Source: DASQEH01 sp038239485 (GTDB lineage Bacteria > Actinomycetota > Actinomycetes > Propionibacteriales > Nocardioidaceae). From it: DNA of 27,182 nt. The translations under genes and the position numbers were made by a program. Shown here in pieces: positions 7,210 to 14,004 of this stretch. Location: positions 1 through 27,182 of the forward strand of contig JBBSET010000052.1 in NCBI GenBank assembly GCA_038239485.1, written 5' to 3'. Position 1 is the stretch's first letter. Every line of letters begins with the position of its first letter. The notes under the pieces are model-generated. The model did not search any database and was not told the origin of the DNA. It saw nothing but the letters and a program-made list of their open reading frames with translations.

Positions 7210-8805
7210 ATGGCCGTGACCAAGCCTGTCGTACTGATTGCCGAAGAGCTGAGCCCCGCGACAGTGGACGCGCTCGGACCGGACTTCGAGATCCGACACT
7301 GCAACGGCGCCGACCGGGCGGAGCTGCTCTCCGCGATCGCCGACGTTGACGCGATCTTGATCCGCAGCGCGACCAAGGTGGACGCCGAGGCGCTGGCTGC
7401 GGCGACGAGGCTCAAGGTGATCGCCCGGGCGGGAGTCGGGCTCGACAACGTCGACGTCAAACAGGCCACCCAGTCCGGCGTGATGGTCGTCAACGCGCCG
7501 ACCTCCAACATCGTCAGTGCCGCCGAGCTGGCGGTCGGCCTGTTGCTCTCCGCGGCCCGTCATATCGCCCCTGCCAGCGCTGCCTTGAAGCAGGGCGAGT
7601 GGAAGCGCAGCAAGTACACCGGCATCGAGCTCTACGAGAAGACCGTCGGCATCGTGGGGCTGGGCAAGATCGGGGTCCTCGTCGCGCAGCGGCTCAGCGC
7701 CTTCGGGATGAGGGTTATCGCGTACGACCCGTACGTCCAGGCCGGTCGGGCGGCCCAGCTCGGCGTACGGCTGGTCACGCTCGACGACCTGATGAGCGAC
7801 TCCGACTTCATCTCCGTCCACCTGCCGAAGACCGCCGAGACCATCGGCCTGATCGGCGAGGACCAGCTGGCCCGCGCCAAGCCCGCCGCGATCATCGTCA
7901 ACGCTGCCCGGGGCGGCATCGTCGACGAGCACGCGCTCCACGTGGCCATCAAGGAGGGCCGCATCGGCGGAGCAGGGCTCGACGTCTTCGCCAGCGAGCC
8001 GTGCACCGACTCTCCGCTGTTCGAGTTCGACACCGTGGTGGCCACGCCTCACCTCGGCGCCTCGACCGACGACGCGCAGGAGAAGGCCGGTATCGCGGTC
8101 GCACGCTCGGTCCGGCTGGCGCTGAGCGGCGAGCTCGTCCCTGACGCGGTGAACGTTCAGGGCGGTGTCATCGCCGAGGACGTCCGCCCCGGGATACCGC
8201 TCACCGAGAAGCTGGGGCGCATCTTCACCGCCCTGGCCGGAGAGGTGGCCCAACAGCTCGACGTCGAGGTGCGCGGCGAGATCACCCAGTTCGACGTCAA
8301 GGTACTCGAGCTGGCGGCGCTCAAGGGCGTCTTCACCGACGTGGTCGAGGAGACGGTGTCGTACGTCAACGCCCCACTGCTCGCAGCCGAGCGCGGGCTG
8401 GCTGTGCGCCTGGTCACCGACGCCGACAGCCCAGATCACCGCAACCTGGTCACCCTCCGCGGCACCTTGGCCGACGGGACGCAGGTGTCGGTGTCTGGCA
8501 CCCTGATCGGTATCCACCAGCGCGAGCGCCTGGTCGAGGTCAACGAGTACGACGTGGACCTCGAGCCGACCGGCCACCTGGCCTTCTTCGTCTACGACGA
8601 CCGCCCGGGGATGGTCGGCGCCATCGGCCGCATCCTCGGCGAGGCCGACATCAACATCGGCGGCATGCAGGTGGCACGGGACCGCAGGGGCGGCCTTGCC
8701 CTCGTCGCGCTGACGGTGGACAGCGCGATCCCGGCAGCCGTCCTGGATGAGATCGGGGCCGAGATGCAGGCGCAGCTCGTCCGCGCGGTAGACGTCTCCG
8801 CCTAG
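7210..8805 (+). CDS. serA: D-3-phosphoglycerate dehydrogenase
   Basis: Phosphoglycerate dehydrogenase oxidises 3-phosphoglycerate to 3-phosphohydroxypyruvate with NAD, the first step of serine synthesis. It has 531 residues, the long actinobacterial form. Catalytic and binding residues are the Rossmann GLGKIG (about 151-156), R234 in NAARGG, E263 in ASEPC and H281 in TPHLGAST. An intervening allosteric substrate-binding (ASB) domain follows, then a C-terminal ACT domain from about residue 455 (LAFFVYDDRPGMVGAIGRIL) that in relatives binds serine. ATG 7210 is preferred over an in-frame TTG at 7198 because GGAAAGG lies just upstream of it. Its own promoter and a 5' leader separate it from ilvC. 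Confidence 0.97.
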   Translation: MAVTKPVVLIAEELSPATVDALGPDFEIRHCNGADRAELLSAIADVDAILIRSATKVDAEALAAATRLKVIARAGVGLDNVDVKQATQSGVMVVNAPTSNIVSAAELAVGLLLSAARHIAPASAALKQGEWKRSKYTGIELYEKTVGIVGLGKIGVLVAQRLSAFGMRVIAYDPYVQAGRAAQLGVRLVTLDDLMSDSDFISVHLPKTAETIGLIGEDQLARAKPAAIIVNAARGGIVDEHALHVAIKEGRIGGAGLDVFASEPCTDSPLFEFDTVVATPHLGASTDDAQEKAGIAVARSVRLALSGELVPDAVNVQGGVIAEDVRPGIPLTEKLGRIFTALAGEVAQQLDVEVRGEITQFDVKVLELAALKGVFTDVVEETVSYVNAPLLAAERGLAVRLVTDADSPDHRNLVTLRGTLADGTQVSVSGTLIGIHQRERLVEVNEYDVDLEPTGHLAFFVYDDRPGMVGAIGRILGEADINIGGMQVARDRRGGLALVALTVDSAIPAAVLDEIGAEMQAQLVRAVDVSA

Positions 8806-8826
8806 CCGCTACCGCGCAGCCACGGC

Positions 8827-8864
8827 TTCTGCCGAGAGGTCACATTCTTCTGCCGACGGGTCAC
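8827..8864. repeat. 21-bp imperfect tandem repeat between convergent genes
   Basis: TTCTGCCGAGAGGTCAC (8827-8843) and TTCTGCCGACGGGTCAC (8848-8864) are direct repeats with a 21-bp period and two mismatches. A partial third unit (CTGCCGAGGG) may start near 8881. The repeats fill the gap between serA and the oppositely oriented methyltransferase gene, where a terminator would be expected, but they form no good hairpin. They resemble dispersed intergenic repeats I recall from other actinobacteria, which is unverified. Confidence 0.6.
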
Positions 8865-8893
8865 CTTGCTGCCCTGCCCGCTGCCGAGGGCGC

Positions 8894-9460
8894 TCATCGA
8901 CGTGCGGCGATGAGGACGGCGGCGTCGACCGCCACCATCACTTCGACGGTGGTGAACCGCGGATCGGTGAGCCACTGCTGGCGGATCGTGTCCACCCTCC
9001 CCTGGAAGATCGGGGGCCAGGTCGCGCAGGGAGTGAAGTCGTCGAGCACGACGATTCCACTCGGTACCAGCATCTGCGCCACCGTGTCGGCACCTGATCG
9101 CTTGGCCTCACGGACGTCGAGGAACAGCAGCGAGAACGGGCCGTGGTCGCGCAGTGCCCCCCAGTCGCCAGTGAGTACCTCGACGCAGGGATCGTCTTGG
9201 AAGAGGTCCGTCACCGCCCCAGCGAGGCTTTTGTCGACCTCGGCCGTAACGACCTTGCTGCCGGTCCGGGCACCGTGTGACAGCCAGGCGGCACCGACCC
9301 CGCATCCTGTCCCGCACTCGCCTAGCACCCCCTCCCGACTAGCAGCGAGAGACGAGAGCAGACGCCCGGTCTCGAGCCGGCTCGACGTCACGAAACCACG
9401 CCGGCGCGACAGGTCGAGGGCCCGGCTCACAATGGGGGGCAGGTCGACCGGAGCGCTCAT
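8894..9460 (-). CDS. class I SAM-dependent methyltransferase
   Basis: A 188-residue Rossmann-fold methyltransferase of the small O-methyltransferase/Methyltransf_24 type. Motif I is ECGTGCGVG (48-56), followed by the acidic strand end VVTAEVD that binds the SAM ribose and by FLDVREAKRSGAD and VPSGIVVLDDF. The substrate is unknown. The start at 9460 (ATG, MSAPVDLPP) is preferred to further in-frame codons upstream, because CAGACT, a near-consensus -10, lies seven bases before it and because the upstream extension is not conserved-looking. It is convergent with serA and divergent from the leuB leader region, so it is not part of the amino-acid operons. Core motifs are intact, so it is probably functional. 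Confidence 0.8.
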   Translation of the reverse strand: MSAPVDLPPIVSRALDLSRRRGFVTSSRLETGRLLSSLAASREGVLGECGTGCGVGAAWLSHGARTGSKVVTAEVDKSLAGAVTDLFQDDPCVEVLTGDWGALRDHGPFSLLFLDVREAKRSGADTVAQMLVPSGIVVLDDFTPCATWPPIFQGRVDTIRQQWLTDPRFTTVEVMVAVDAAVLIAARR

Positions 9461-9554
9461 CCTCTGGAGTCTGTCACACGGGGAACGGCCCTTCAGCCGT
9501 ATCGGATGGTGAGACGAGTGTCCAAATCCCTGGATCTTTTGCCTGCTGGCTGGG

Positions 9555-9572
9555 TACCGTCGGACCCTCATG
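9555..9572 (+). promoter_or_regulatory. candidate promoter of the leuB leader
   Basis: TACCGT (9555-9560) lies nine bases before the leader ATG at 9570. TGGATC (9531-9536) is a weak -35 with an 18-bp spacer. There is no Shine-Dalgarno sequence before the ATG, so the leader would be translated leaderless or nearly so. Confidence 0.45.
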
Positions 9573-9617
9573 CGGCAATGTGTAGTCATCCTTACTCGCC
9601 GCGGCGGGGCCTCCTAG
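9570..9617 (+). CDS. leuB leader peptide (candidate)
   Basis: A 15-codon ORF, MRQCVVILTRRGGAS, with four consecutive branched-chain codons (GTA GTC ATC CTT, residues 5-8). GTA and CTT are rare in this genome. It shares the MRQ start and the position of the branched-chain run with the ilvB leader. Its stop codon lies inside a strong hairpin (9597-9637). All three branched-chain residues are sensed, which suits LeuB, an enzyme serving both leucine synthesis and, with CimA, isoleucine synthesis. The distance to leuB (about 395 bp) is unusually long for simple attenuation, so the exact mechanism is open. Confidence 0.6.
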   Translation: MRQCVVILTRRGGAS

Positions 9618-9637
9618 GCCAACACCTCGCCGCGGTG
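9597..9637 (+). promoter_or_regulatory. leuB leader hairpin
   Basis: CGCCGCGGCG (9597-9606) pairs with CGCCGCGGTG (9628-9637), ten pairs including one G-T. A nested stem GGCCT-CCT-AGGCC (9608-9620) covers the leader stop codon. CTCGCCGCGG is also a direct repeat (9595-9604, 9626-9635). No T-tract follows, so this is an attenuator-type stem or a T-less terminator. Confidence 0.5.
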
Positions 9638-9677
9638 TGTGGGCGTTGGCCGACCGCGTTGCTGAGGAAACCGTCTC

Positions 9678-9728
9678 GTGCCGATCGCACTGGTTCAGCC
9701 TCTTTCACCTGCGCTACAGGCCGCGTAA
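9678..9728 (+). CDS. possible second leader peptide before leuB
   Basis: A 16-codon ORF, MPIALVQPLSPALQAA, starting at GTG with GAGGAAA (9664-9670) seven bases upstream. Six of sixteen residues are Ile, Leu or Val, including the rare codons GTT, CTT and CTA. The stop TAA sits in the loop of a perfect hairpin, GGCCGCG (9719-9725) / CGCGGCC (9731-9737). The good ribosome-binding site, codon choice and hairpin over the stop repeat the design of the first leader, but the ORF is short and could be chance. Confidence 0.35.
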   Translation: MPIALVQPLSPALQAA

Positions 9729-9737
9729 CCCGCGGCC
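9719..9737 (+). promoter_or_regulatory. hairpin at the end of the second leader ORF
   Basis: GGCCGCG-TAACC-CGCGGCC is a perfect 7-bp stem with a 5-nt loop containing the TAA stop of the ORF at 9678-9728. No T-tract follows. Confidence 0.45.
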
Positions 9738-9935
9738 GAGGCCGTGAACGTCACCGTCGGCGCGGTCGGCCCACCCCGCAGCGCCGCTTCCGGCATCGAG
9801 CGAGCACCACGGAGAGACCAGATGTACGACATGTACCCCGAGTGGGGACCGACATGGCGCCACCCTCGCGTCGACGCGAGACCTGGCACCAGGCGACGCG
9901 AGTGGTCGATAGGGATACCCGACGTCACGACGCAA

Positions 9936-9993
9936 GAACGTGACGCGTCGGCCGAAGAACGTGACGCGTCGGCCGAAGAACGTGACGCGTCGG
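9936..9993. repeat. three 21-bp tandem repeats upstream of leuB
   Basis: Two full units (9936-9956, 9957-9977) and a partial third (9978-9993) each begin GAACGTGACGCGTCGG. Each contains GACGCGTC, a perfect 8-bp palindrome. The 21-bp period puts the three palindromes on the same face of the helix, as expected for cooperative protein binding. The array ends 20 bp before the leuB GTG, just ahead of the Shine-Dalgarno sequence GAGGAAAG (9995-10002). The repeats also fit an open frame (EERDASA three times, 9744-10016) whose stop overlaps the leuB start, so a small coding repeat is the alternative. Confidence 0.75.
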
Positions 9994-10012
9994 CGAGGAA
10001 AGCGGCTTTCAG

Positions 10013-11077
10013 GTGACGCGAAGCATCCGGCTGGCGGTCATCGGCGGTGACGGGATCGGTCCCGAGGTAACCGCGGAGGCGGTCAAGGTTCTCGACCTGG
10101 TGGCGCCCGCCAACGACGTCGCGTTCGACCGCACCGACTACGACCTCGGGGCGAAGCGGTGGGCTGCCACCGGTGAGGTGTTGCCCGACACCGTGCTGAC
10201 GGAGCTCCGCGAGCACGACGCGATCCTGCTCGGCGCCGTCGGCGGCCGCCCCAACGACACGTCGATGCCGCCCGGCCTGCTCGAGCGAGGGCTCCTGCTC
10301 AAGCTGCGGTTCGAACTCGACCAGTATGTCAACCTGCGGCCGTCTCGCGTCTACCCCGGCGTGCCCACGCCGCTGGCGGCGCCGGGCGAGGTCGACTTCG
10401 TCGTCGTTCGCGAGGGCACCGAGGGTCCCTACGTCGGGAACGGGGGCGCCCTCCGCACAGGCACCCCGGCCGAGATCGCGACCGAGGTCAGCATCAACAC
10501 GGCGTACGGCGTGGAGAGGGTGGTGCGTGACGCCTTCGAACGGGCCGGGCGCCGGCCCCGCAAGCGCCTCACCTGGGTGCACAAGACCAACGTCCTCGTG
10601 TATGCCGGTGCGCTGTGGGCACGGATCGTCCGTGCCGTCGCCGCCGAGCACCCTGATATCAGTGTCGACTACCTCCACGTCGACGCCGCCACGATCAAGC
10701 TCACAACCGACCCGGCCAGCTTCGACGTCATCGTGACGGACAACCTCTTCGGCGACATCCTGACCGACCTCGCCGGCGCCGTGACCGGCGGCATCGGCCT
10801 GGCCGCCAGCGCGAACATCAACCCGGACCGGACCACGCCCAGCATGTTCGAGCCCGTGCACGGGTCGGCTCCCGACATCGCCGGGCTGCACAGGGCCGAC
10901 CCGACGGCCGCGATCCTCAGCGCTGCCCTGCTGCTGGACCACATCGGCCTGCCCAAGGCCTCTCAGCTCGTCGAGCAGGCGGTGTACGACGACGTCACCG
11001 CCAACGCCGGGCAGCCGCGCGCCACCGCCGACATCGGTGCGGGGATTGCCCAGCGCCTTGCGGACAGCGTGAGTTAG
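10013..11077 (+). CDS. leuB: 3-isopropylmalate dehydrogenase
   Basis: 3-isopropylmalate dehydrogenase is an NAD-dependent oxidative decarboxylase in leucine synthesis. In organisms with citramalate synthase it also oxidises 3-methylmalate to 2-oxobutyrate for isoleucine. It has 354 residues. Signatures are IGGDGIGPEV at the N-terminus, LRFELDQYVNLRP (substrate arginines), VTDNLFGDILTDLAGA (metal-binding aspartates) and EPVHGSAPDIAG (NAD binding). GTG 10013 is supported by GAGGAAAG (9995-10002). The upstream 440 bp hold one or two leader ORFs and three repeats. The stop codon TAG is part of the presumed -10 of ilvE, which starts ten bases later. leuA, leuC and leuD are not in the window. Confidence 0.95.
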   Translation: MTRSIRLAVIGGDGIGPEVTAEAVKVLDLVAPANDVAFDRTDYDLGAKRWAATGEVLPDTVLTELREHDAILLGAVGGRPNDTSMPPGLLERGLLLKLRFELDQYVNLRPSRVYPGVPTPLAAPGEVDFVVVREGTEGPYVGNGGALRTGTPAEIATEVSINTAYGVERVVRDAFERAGRRPRKRLTWVHKTNVLVYAGALWARIVRAVAAEHPDISVDYLHVDAATIKLTTDPASFDVIVTDNLFGDILTDLAGAVTGGIGLAASANINPDRTTPSMFEPVHGSAPDIAGLHRADPTAAILSAALLLDHIGLPKASQLVEQAVYDDVTANAGQPRATADIGAGIAQRLADSVS

Positions 11078-11089
11078 CGTGAAGCCATG
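11075..11089 (+). promoter_or_regulatory. leaderless-type promoter of ilvE
   Basis: TAGCGT (11075-11080), six bases, ATG at 11087. Its first three bases are the stop codon of leuB. There is no Shine-Dalgarno sequence. This would allow ilvE to be expressed independently of the leuB leader. Confidence 0.45.
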
Positions 11090-12190
11090 ACCACGTCCGA
11101 TCCGGTGTCGGCCGACGAGATCGCAGTCGAGGCGCACATGTCGCCGACGACCCGGGCGCGCCGTGAGCTGATCCTGGCCGAGCCGGGGTTCGGGTTGCAC
11201 TTCACCGACCACATGTACGTCTCGCAGTGGTCGCCGGAAGCCGGCTGGCACGACGCGTTGGTCAAGCCCTACGGGCCCTTCGCGATCGACCCGGCGAGCT
11301 CCGTCCTCCACTACGCACAGGAGATCTTCGAGGGCACGAAGGCGTACCGGCACGCGGACGGCTCGATCTGGACGTTCCGGCTGGACGCGAACGCCGAGAG
11401 GTTCCAGCGATCCGCCGCGCGGCTGGCGCTGCCCGCACTGACCGTTGACCAGTTCGTCGGGGCGGTGAGGGCGCTGGTCAAGGTCGACCAGGACTGGGTG
11501 CCGAGCGGGGCAGGACAGACGCTGTACATCAGGCCCTTCATGTTCGCCTCCGAAGTCTTCTTGGGGGTGCGAGCAGCACGACACGTCACGTTCGCGGTCA
11601 TCGCCTCACCGGCCGGTCCGTACTTCAGCCGCGGCGTCAAGCCGGTCTCGCTGTGGCTCAGTGAGGATTTCAGCCGCGCCGCACCCGGCGGAACCGGCGC
11701 AGCCAAGTGTGGCGGCAACTACGCCGCGAGCCTGGTCGCCCAGCAGGAGGCGATCGCGAACGACTGCGACCAGGTCGTTTTCCTCGACGCGGTCGAGCAC
11801 ACAGCCGTCGAGGAGCTCGGCGGGATGAACGTCTTCTTCGTGCTGGCCGACGGAACGCTCGTCACCCCCGAGCTCAACGGCTCGATCCTCGAAGGCGTCA
11901 CCCGGTCGTCGATCATCGAGCTGGCCGACGAGCTCGGCCACAAGACCGACGAGCGCCGGGTCACGATCGACGAGTGGCGCGAGGGAGTCGACACCGGCGA
12001 GATCGTGGAGGCGTTCGCCTGTGGCACCGCGGCCGTGGTCACGCAGATCGGCGCTCTCAGGTGGCGCGGCGGCGAGGTGTCCTGCCCCGAGCGTCCGGAC
12101 TCCGTGGCGCTGGAGATCCGCCAGCGGCTGCTCGACATCCAGTTCGGACGTACCCTCGACACACACGGTTGGATGGACCGAATCGTCTGA
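11087..12190 (+). CDS. ilvE: branched-chain amino acid aminotransferase
   Basis: A PLP-dependent fold-type IV aminotransferase that performs the last step of isoleucine, valine and leucine synthesis with glutamate as amino donor. It has 367 residues. The PLP lysine is K207 in GGTGAAKCGGNYAASL; VEELGGMNVFFV, GSILEGVTRSSIIELA and FACGTAAVVTQIG are IlvE signatures. LYIRPFMFASE is the substrate-loop motif. ATG 11087 is fixed by the TAGCGT element six bases upstream. It lies nine bases after leuB and seven before the kinase gene, so leuB-ilvE-kinase may also be read through as one transcript. Confidence 0.96.
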   Translation: MTTSDPVSADEIAVEAHMSPTTRARRELILAEPGFGLHFTDHMYVSQWSPEAGWHDALVKPYGPFAIDPASSVLHYAQEIFEGTKAYRHADGSIWTFRLDANAERFQRSAARLALPALTVDQFVGAVRALVKVDQDWVPSGAGQTLYIRPFMFASEVFLGVRAARHVTFAVIASPAGPYFSRGVKPVSLWLSEDFSRAAPGGTGAAKCGGNYAASLVAQQEAIANDCDQVVFLDAVEHTAVEELGGMNVFFVLADGTLVTPELNGSILEGVTRSSIIELADELGHKTDERRVTIDEWREGVDTGEIVEAFACGTAAVVTQIGALRWRGGEVSCPERPDSVALEIRQRLLDIQFGRTLDTHGWMDRIV

Positions 12191-12197
12191 ACGGGGG

Positions 12198-13901
12198 GTG
12201 ACCTTGGCAGTGCCCCCGTTAGCAGCTGTTGGCCGCTACCAGCTCGTCTCGCGCATCGGCGAGGGTGGCATGGGCGTGGTCTATCTCGGCCAGGACCCCG
12301 ACGGCTACCGGGTCGCCGTCAAGCTGCTGCGCCCGCACGTAGTCAGCGACGACTCCGGCCGGGCCAGGATGGCCCGCGAGGTCACGTCGCTTCGGCGGGT
12401 CAGGTCGGCGCTGGTCGCGGAGGTCTACGACGCAGACCCGTGGGGACAGACGCCCTACCTGGTGACCCGCTACGTCCCCGGGCCCTCCCTGCACGACCGG
12501 GTCGAGAAGGCCGGTCCGCTGTCCGGGCCGGAGCTCGAGGCAGTAGCCGCCGGGCTCGCCCAGGCCCTGGTCGCGGTGCACGCCGCGGATGTCCTGCACC
12601 GCGACGTCAAGCCCTCCAATGTGCTGCTCGACGGCGCTACACCGATCCTGATCGACTTCGGCCTGGCTCAGCTCGCGGACGACTCCCGGCTCACCCACAG
12701 CGGCTGGCTGCTCGGCACTCCCGGATACCTGGCGCCGGAGATCCTCTTCGGCGGCGACCCGACGCCGTTCGCGGACGTGCACTCCTGGGCCGCGACAGTG
12801 GTGTATGCCGCGACCGGCCGCGGGCCGTACGGGAACGGTCCCGCCGTTGCGGTGATGGACCGGGTACGCCGGGCCGAGCATGACCTGTCCGGCGTCCCGG
12901 ACTCGCTGTCCTGGGTGATCCGGCGGGCCCTGAGCGCCGACCCCCGCGACCGGCCGACCTCCTGGCAGCTGTCCGACTGGCTGGCCGGTGGCCCGCTCGG
13001 GGCCAGCCGGTCGGCTTCGGGCGCCCCGGTGACGGCGGTGGTATCGGCGGAGCCGACTCCGGTCGGCGCGATGTCGATGCCACCCCCCGCCCCGCCGTCG
13101 TTCGTCCCGGTCCAGCCGTGGGGCCCGCCCGTGGCGGCATCACCGGGTCTGGCCCAGCCGCGGGGCAGGCCAGGGGAGGCGATCGCGGTCCAGAACCGGC
13201 CGTGGAGCCGGGCAGCCGCAGCGGTACCCGTCCCGGCCCGGCCGTGGAACCCGGCTCCGCCCTCGTCGCCAGCCGCGAACCCCCGGGCGTGGACCGATAC
13301 GGGCGTCCCGAGATCCGCGGAGGCGGCGGTGACCGCGCTGTTCTGGATGTCGATCGGCTGCCTGCTGATGGCCGGGGCCGTCGCCGCGCCCGGACTCGCC
13401 GCGGCCGTCCTGGTGGCGTCGTCATGGTTGCTGCGCACCGTCAGCGTGCGCGGAGACCGGCTGTCGCGCTGGCGCCGGCGCCGCGGACCACGCCGTGGCG
13501 ACACCATTCTCGCGACGGTCTGCGCGCCGTGGTTCGCCCTGCTCGCGCTTCCGGGCGCCGTCGTCAACGCGGGAATCGCGCTGGTCAGCGGTGCGGCGGT
13601 CGTCGGCGCGGCCACGCTGGCACTGCCACCCAGGACGTTGGTATACGTGTTGGCCGTGGGGTCGGTCGTGGCCGGCGCGTTCGTCTCGTGGGGTCCGTTC
13701 AGTTGCGACGTGCGAGCGGGCTCGAGGGTCGTCTCGTCCGCCCTGCTGAGACCGGGGCTGACCAGCCTGCTCGTCTTGCTGGCCATCGTCGCCGCGGCTG
13801 CCGCGGTGCTACTGGTCCGGCAGGTCGCCGGTCCTGTCTACGCGCCGTTCCCGTCGCCGCCGTGGCAGCACAGCCTGCGGCAGCTCGTCCCGCACGAGTG
13901 A
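12198..13901 (+). CDS. Ser/Thr protein kinase with multi-pass membrane C-terminus
   Basis: A Hanks-type Ser/Thr kinase of about 567 residues. The kinase domain (about 10-265) has the glycine loop GEGGMG, the VAVK lysine (K42), HRDVKPSN with catalytic D136, DFG (D153) and the activation segment GWLLGTPGYLAPE, so it should be active. A proline-rich linker follows (about 275-375). The last 190 residues are strongly hydrophobic with roughly five or six likely membrane spans (AVTALFWMSIGCLLMAG... to ...LLVLLAIVAAAAAVLLV). PASTA sensor domains typical of PknB are absent. The start is uncertain: GTG 12198 is used here, with TTG 12204 and GTG 12210 as alternatives behind the same G-rich tract. It lies between ilvE and the cimA leader; a role in nutrient signalling is suggested only by position. 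Confidence 0.88.
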   Translation: MTLAVPPLAAVGRYQLVSRIGEGGMGVVYLGQDPDGYRVAVKLLRPHVVSDDSGRARMAREVTSLRRVRSALVAEVYDADPWGQTPYLVTRYVPGPSLHDRVEKAGPLSGPELEAVAAGLAQALVAVHAADVLHRDVKPSNVLLDGATPILIDFGLAQLADDSRLTHSGWLLGTPGYLAPEILFGGDPTPFADVHSWAATVVYAATGRGPYGNGPAVAVMDRVRRAEHDLSGVPDSLSWVIRRALSADPRDRPTSWQLSDWLAGGPLGASRSASGAPVTAVVSAEPTPVGAMSMPPPAPPSFVPVQPWGPPVAASPGLAQPRGRPGEAIAVQNRPWSRAAAAVPVPARPWNPAPPSSPAANPRAWTDTGVPRSAEAAVTALFWMSIGCLLMAGAVAAPGLAAAVLVASSWLLRTVSVRGDRLSRWRRRRGPRRGDTILATVCAPWFALLALPGAVVNAGIALVSGAAVVGAATLALPPRTLVYVLAVGSVVAGAFVSWGPFSCDVRAGSRVVSSALLRPGLTSLLVLLAIVAAAAAVLLVRQVAGPVYAPFPSPPWQHSLRQLVPHE

Positions 13902-13940
13902 CCGATGCGACCTCGCGACCGCGACGCGAAGCGTCCCGCG

Positions 13941-13974
13941 GACTCGTCGCAGCGTGATGTGGCAGACTCGTCGC
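13941..13974 (+). promoter_or_regulatory. cimA leader promoter with direct repeats
   Basis: CAGACT (13963-13968), a near-consensus -10, lies six bases before the leader GTG at 13975. The 10-mer GACTCGTCGC occurs at 13941-13950 and again at 13965-13974, overlapping the -10 and abutting the start. GACGC-GAA-GCGTC (13923-13935) is a perfect short palindrome just upstream. No TTGACA-like -35 is seen, which would fit an activator- or repressor-controlled promoter. Confidence 0.4.
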
Positions 13975-14004
13975 GTGACGCAGTACCGCATCATCATCAG
14001 CTAG
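13975..14004 (+). CDS. cimA leader peptide (isoleucine-sensing)
   Basis: A nine-codon ORF, MTQYRIIIS, starting at GTG and containing three consecutive ATC isoleucine codons (13990-13998), then Ser and TAG. The stop codon lies at the foot of a 10-bp hairpin, and a terminator with seven T residues follows before cimA. Only isoleucine is sensed, which fits citramalate synthase, the committed step to isoleucine in this pathway. There is no Shine-Dalgarno sequence; a CAGACT -10 six bases upstream suggests leaderless translation. Despite the short length, codon content and context make it convincing. Confidence 0.75.
   Translation: MTQYRIIIS

Noticed and set aside
9744..10016. 90-codon frame ending in a GTGA overlap with leuB
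   Set aside because: Weak start signal, poor protein character and repeats explained as DNA elements. The overlap and in-frame 21-bp repeats keep it possible, so it is mentioned under the repeat entry but not called a gene.
9695..11584. Long minus-strand frame (629 codons) opposite leuB and ilvE
   Set aside because: Same reason: it mirrors the codon structure of leuB and ilvE and has no known motif.
12021..12197. In-frame extension of the kinase into ilvE
   Set aside because: The translation is out-of-frame ilvE sequence. The kinase domain begins naturally at GRYQLVSRIGEGG after 12198.
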